A stretch of 7,598 bases of DNA from Alphaproteobacteria bacterium (GTDB taxonomy: Bacteria > Pseudomonadota > Alphaproteobacteria > Rhodobacterales > Rhodobacteraceae). Positions within the stretch are counted from its first letter, which is position 1. Every line of letters begins with the position of its first letter. The stretch is taken from positions 1 to 7,598 of the forward strand of contig RFKM01000103.1 in assembly GCA_003694465.1 (NCBI GenBank), in the 5' to 3' direction. Shown here piece by piece: positions 5,402-7,598 of this stretch. The notes below the pieces were generated by a model. That model made no database searches. It had not been told where the DNA came from and saw only the letters and a list, made by a program, of their open reading frames with translations. The translations under genes and the position numbers were made by a program.

Positions 5402-6049
5402 TCAACCCCTGCCAGCGACCGCGGCCATGAATTCGCGGATGAGCCCTTCGTCCTTCACGCCCGGGGCGCTCTCGACGCCGGACGAAACGTCGACCTGCCG
5501 CGCGCCGGTCAGCCGCAGGGCAAGGCCAACGTTCTTCGGGGTGAGGCCGCCGGCCAGCATCCACGGGCGCTGGATGTGGACCCCGGAAAGCAGGGTCCAG
5601 TCGAAGGGCACGCCGGTGCCCCCGGGCAGATCGGCGCCCTTCGGCGGCTTGGCATCGACAAGCAGCTGGTCGGCCACCGGTGCATAAAGCTCGAGTTTCT
5701 CGAGATCTTCCGCCCCGGCGATGCCCACCGCCTTCATCACCGGCAGGCCGGCACGGGCGCGGATTTCGGCCACCCGGGCGGGCGACTCCTGACCGTGGAG
5801 CTGGATCATGTCGAGCGGAACGGTGGCGAGGACCTCGTCGAGCAGGGCGTCGTCGGGATCGACCAGAAGGCCCACCTTCGCCACGCCGGGCGGCACCTCG
5901 AGCGCCAGCGCCGCGGCGGCATCGGCGCTCACGTTGCGCGGGCTTTTCGGAAAGAAGACCAGCCCGACATAGGCCGCCCCGGCCTCGACCGCCCAGCGCA
6001 GCTGCTCGGCCGTCGACAGGCCGCAGATCTTGACGCGAATGGCGCTCAT
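5402..6049 (-). CDS. trpF: Phosphoribosylanthranilate isomerase
   Basis: TrpF is a cytoplasmic (beta/alpha)8 enzyme that isomerises N-(5'-phosphoribosyl)anthranilate to its carboxyphenylamino-deoxyribulose form, the third step of tryptophan synthesis from chorismate. The 215-residue length is standard for a single-domain TrpF. The general-base Cys9 is in RVKICGL, and the general-acid Asp132 is in [20 protein letters not shown] (83-86), [10 protein letters not shown] (165-174, phosphate binding) and [15 protein letters not shown] near the end are all typical. The start is ATG 6049, whose ATG overlaps the TGA of the upstream LapA-like gene (ATGA, 6046-6049), so translation is probably coupled. 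The nearby GGGG at about 6 bases is only a weak binding site. In-frame starts further upstream lie within the LapA-like gene and give no TrpF-like sequence. trpB follows 116 bases later. Confidence 0.98.
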   Translation of the reverse strand: MSAIRVKICGLSTAEQLRWAVEAGAAYVGLVFFPKSPRNVSADAAAALALEVPPGVAKVGLLVDPDDALLDEVLATVPLDMIQLHGQESPARVAEIRARAGLPVMKAVGIAGAEDLEKLELYAPVADQLLVDAKPPKGADLPGGTGVPFDWTLLSGVHIQRPWMLAGGLTPKNVGLALRLTGARQVDVSSGVESAPGVKDEGLIREFMAAVAGRG

Positions 6050-6408
6050 CGCGCGCCCCGAGGCGCCTCGTCGAGCAGGGCAAGCACATCGTCGCCGGGG
6101 GCGGCGTTCTTCCGGCGCAGGCTCTGCACCTCTTCGCTGAGCTTCACCGCCGCCTTCTCGGCCCGCTTGGCCTTGGCGCGAAACTTGTATTCGCGCATCC
6201 ATTCCCAGACGAAGCCGATGACGATTCCGGCAATGATGCCGAGGAAAATCACCACGAAGAGCGGCAGCTGCACCTGCCAGGAGAAGCCCAGAAAGCCCGA
6301 AAGCTCCTGCGGCAGAAGGTTCAGCGTCACCGAATCGCGGTTGGCCAGCGCCACCGTGATCAGCACGACCGCCAGCCCGCCGAGAAAGGCGTAACGCAGA
6401 TATCGCAT
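6046..6408 (-). CDS. LapA-domain (DUF1049-like) small inner-membrane protein
   Basis: 120-residue predicted membrane protein. Two hydrophobic segments lie at about 6-22 and 46-68. Between them is a short stretch containing [12 protein letters not shown], the usual feature of LapA-domain proteins, whose first helix is followed by NxxxVxLNLLP-like sequence. After the second helix a basic, helical region (about 71-100, [18 protein letters not shown]) could form a coiled coil in the cytoplasm. LapA-type proteins in E. coli work with LapB in controlling lipopolysaccharide synthesis; whether that holds here is unknown, and no lapB is next to it. The start is ATG 6408 with AAGGGG 6 bases upstream. 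It begins 10 bases after the ihfB stop and its stop overlaps the trpF start by 4 bases, so the three genes look like one operon. Confidence 0.87.
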   Translation of the reverse strand: MRYLRYAFLGGLAVVLITVALANRDSVTLNLLPQELSGFLGFSWQVQLPLFVVIFLGIIAGIVIGFVWEWMREYKFRAKAKRAEKAAVKLSEEVQSLRRKNAAPGDDVLALLDEAPRGAR

Positions 6409-6418
6409 TTCCTGCCCC

Positions 6419-6700
6419 TTACTTGCCGTTCAGGCGGTCGCGCAGCTGCTTGCCGGTCTTGAAGAACGGCACGTGCTTTTCCTCGACCTGAACCGCCTCG
6501 CCGGTGCGCGGATTGCGCCCGATGCGCGCATCGCGCTTCTTGACCGAGAAGGCGCCGAACCCCCGCAATTCGACCCGGTCGCCCCGGGCCATCGCCTCGA
6601 TGATTTCCTCGAAGATCGTCGTCACGATGCGCTCGACATCGCGCTGCGTGAGATGCGGGTTTTCATCGGCAATCTTCTGGATCAACTCCGAGCGGATCAT
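6419..6700 (-). CDS. ihfB: Integration host factor beta subunit
   Basis: IhfB pairs with IhfA to form the nucleoid protein that bends DNA sharply at specific sites, affecting transcription, replication and recombination. The 93-residue length is normal. It starts [18 protein letters not shown], has the [12 protein letters not shown] core (40-51), and the DNA-contacting arm [12 protein letters not shown] (59-70), whose Pro64 is the residue that inserts between base pairs. The arm is followed by [13 protein letters not shown] (79-91). These features match IHF-beta better than HU, judged by the ELIQKIA start, the VELRGFGAF segment and the location beside rpsA, where ihfB is found in many Proteobacteria. 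The start is ATG 6700 with GGAGGA 8 bases upstream; the in-frame ATG at 6739 has no such site. It is the first gene of the ihfB, LapA-like, trpF cluster and has a promoter candidate in the gap after rpsA. Confidence 0.96.
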   Translation of the reverse strand: MIRSELIQKIADENPHLTQRDVERIVTTIFEEIIEAMARGDRVELRGFGAFSVKKRDARIGRNPRTGEAVQVEEKHVPFFKTGKQLRDRLNGK

Positions 6701-6755
6701 CGCGTCTTCCTCCCGTGGCGGATCGGCGCCGGTCTGCACCGCGCCGCAGGCCCAG

Positions 6756-6783
6756 ACTATAGAAGCAATCCCCGCGCTGGGGA
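6756..6783 (-). promoter_or_regulatory. Candidate ihfB promoter with dyad across the -35 region
   Basis: On the minus strand TATAGT (plus 6756-6761) matches the sigma-70 -10 consensus at 5 of 6 positions and would give a leader of about 50 bases before the ATG at 6700. The hexamer 17 bases upstream, TTCCCC, is a poor -35. It overlaps a dyad, TCCCC (6769-6773) with GGGGA (6779-6783), at the position where an activator or repressor would act. A weak -35 with a dyad suggests an activator-dependent or repressed promoter. The rest of the gap up to the rpsA terminator contains an AT-richer patch at 6852-6869 (GGTTATAC then TTTCAACC) without a clear role. Confidence 0.5.
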
Positions 6784-6920
6784 ACCTTAACGATGCCGGA
6801 AGGGGCCGATTTTGGCGGTGACCTGCCCAGATTTTTGCCGCGAAACCCGCTGGTTATACAATTTCAACCGGCCTCGGGCGGTGCCGCGCCGCGGCATTTG
6901 CGGCGATTCGCCAAATGAAA

Positions 6921-6944
6921 CGGCCCCGGATTTCTCCGGGGCCG
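6921..6944 (-). terminator. Intrinsic terminator of rpsA
   Basis: On the minus strand CGGCCCCGGA and TCCGGGGCCG form a perfect 10-bp stem with a GAAA tetraloop, followed by TTTCATTT. The stem starts 22 bases after the rpsA stop codon. The GC-rich stem, stable loop and T-rich tail make it the most convincing terminator in the window, and it separates rpsA transcription from the ihfB cluster. Confidence 0.9.
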
Positions 6945-6966
6945 CTCGATGCAGTGCAGTTCCGGA

Positions 6967-7598
6967 TCAGTCGCGCTTGAGCGCGGCGCCCAGAATGTCG
7001 CCCAGCGAGGCGCCCGAGTCGGACGAGCCGTATTGTTCGACGGCTTCCTTCTCTTCGGCGATTTCGCGCGCCTTGATCGAAAGGCCGAGCCGGCGCGATT
7101 TCGAGTCGACGTTGGTCACCCGCACATCGACCTTGTCGCCGACCTGGAAGCGCTCCGGGCGCTGCTCGGAACGGTCGCGGCTGAGGTCGGAGCGGCGGAT
7201 GAAGGATTTCATCCCCTCGTATTCCACCTCGATGCCGCCGTCCTCGATCGCTGTGACGGTCACGGTGATGACCTGGCCACGCTTCACGCCGCCGATGGCC
7301 TCGGCGAAGGGATCGCCGCCCAGCGCCTTGATCGAGAGCGAGATGCGCTCCTTCTCGGTATCGACCTCGGTGACCACCGCCTTGACGATATCGCCCTTGT
7401 GGTAGTTCTGGATCGCCTCCTCGCCGCGCTGATCCCAGCTCAGGTCGGAGAGGTGAACCATGCCGTCGATATCGCCCTCAAGGCCGATGAACAGGCCGAA
7501 CTCGGTGATGTTCTTGACCTCGCCCTCGACCACGGTGCCTTCCGGATGGGTCTCGGCAAAGACTTCCCACGGGTTGCGCATGGTCTGCTTCAGGCCCA
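6967..7598 (-). CDS. rpsA: 30S ribosomal protein S1, C-terminal part, 5' end beyond the window
   Basis: S1 binds mRNA on the 30S subunit and aids initiation on structured or weakly ribosome-binding mRNAs. The reading frame is open through the right edge (GLKQT precedes the Met codon at 7581), so that Met is internal. The visible 209 residues are the C-terminal third of a protein usually of about 560 residues. Two S1 (OB-fold) repeats are seen: the first at about 7545-7321 with VVEGEVKNITEFGLFIGL, VHLSDLSW and RISLSIKAL; the second at about 7287-7069 with VITVTVTAIEDGGIEV, FIRRSDLS and RRLGLSIKAR. The second is less like the consensus, as expected for the last repeat. It ends with an acidic, Ser/Gly-rich tail and GDILGAALKRD, typical of alphaproteobacterial S1. 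A strong terminator follows. Confidence 0.97.
   Translation of the reverse strand, partial: GLKQTMRNPWEVFAETHPEGTVVEGEVKNITEFGLFIGLEGDIDGMVHLSDLSWDQRGEEAIQNYHKGDIVKAVVTEVDTEKERISLSIKALGGDPFAEAIGGVKRGQVITVTVTAIEDGGIEVEYEGMKSFIRRSDLSRDRSEQRPERFQVGDKVDVRVTNVDSKSRRLGLSIKAREIAEEKEAVEQYGSSDSGASLGDILGAALKRD

Noticed and set aside
5286..6089. In-frame upstream extension of trpB through the gap and across trpF, as if a long fusion protein
   Set aside because: The extension is in a different frame from trpF and rich in Arg/Gly/Ala without family similarity. The ATG at 5285 has a strong ribosome site and gives a TrpB of normal length.
6852..6869. AT-richer patch upstream of ihfB as a second promoter or IHF site
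   Set aside because: TATAAC on the minus strand lacks a partner -35 at 16-18 bases, the inverted arms share only four bases, and the IHF consensus does not match.

Overview
The window is GC-rich DNA with third codon positions dominated by G and C, densely packed genes and protein sequences typical of Alphaproteobacteria. The gene set (a TrpB and TrpF separated from TrpA, and the order rpsA, ihfB, LapA-like gene, trpF, trpB on one strand) suggests the Rhodobacteraceae/Paracoccaceae. That placement is inference from sequence character and remembered gene order. No search was run.

Layout. The plus strand carries only the 3' part of malQ (1-1767), a 4-alpha-glucanotransferase of glycogen/maltodextrin metabolism. 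Everything else is on the minus strand. Read in the direction of transcription from the right edge: the 3' end of rpsA (ribosomal protein S1), closed by a clear intrinsic terminator at 6921-6944; then a compact cluster of ihfB (IHF beta), a small LapA-domain membrane protein and trpF, where the last two overlap by 4 bases; then trpB after a 116-base gap with a possible promoter of its own. Past trpB come two secreted, PepSY-like paralogues (3212-3769 and 2385-2969). Finally there is a membrane-anchored LuxR-type regulator (1730-2320), whose 3' end runs 38 bases into the 3' end of malQ on the other strand.

How the genes work together. Right half: housekeeping. S1 and IHF serve translation and nucleoid architecture, the LapA-like protein is a small inner-membrane protein, and TrpF and TrpB catalyse non-consecutive late steps of tryptophan synthesis; trpA is not here. 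Left middle: the accessory part. Each secreted protein has a 22-residue signal peptide, a small folded domain of about 60 residues resembling PepSY, and a long disordered tail rich in Asp, His, Gly and Asn. Proteins of this make-up could bind divalent metal in the envelope, but nothing in the sequence proves it. The adjacent regulator has two transmembrane helices and a GerE/LuxR DNA-binding domain but no recognisable sensor or receiver domain, so it could read the state of the membrane or of a partner protein. Two paralogous acidic secreted proteins next to a membrane-bound transcription factor form the most unusual unit in the window. A functional link between them is a hypothesis from proximity.

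There is no gene-free stretch longer than 300 bases. The three largest gaps (2970-3211, 3770-4031, 6701-6966) contain the hairpins, dyads and promoter candidates listed below. I saw no tRNA, rRNA, insertion sequence, CRISPR array or phage gene.
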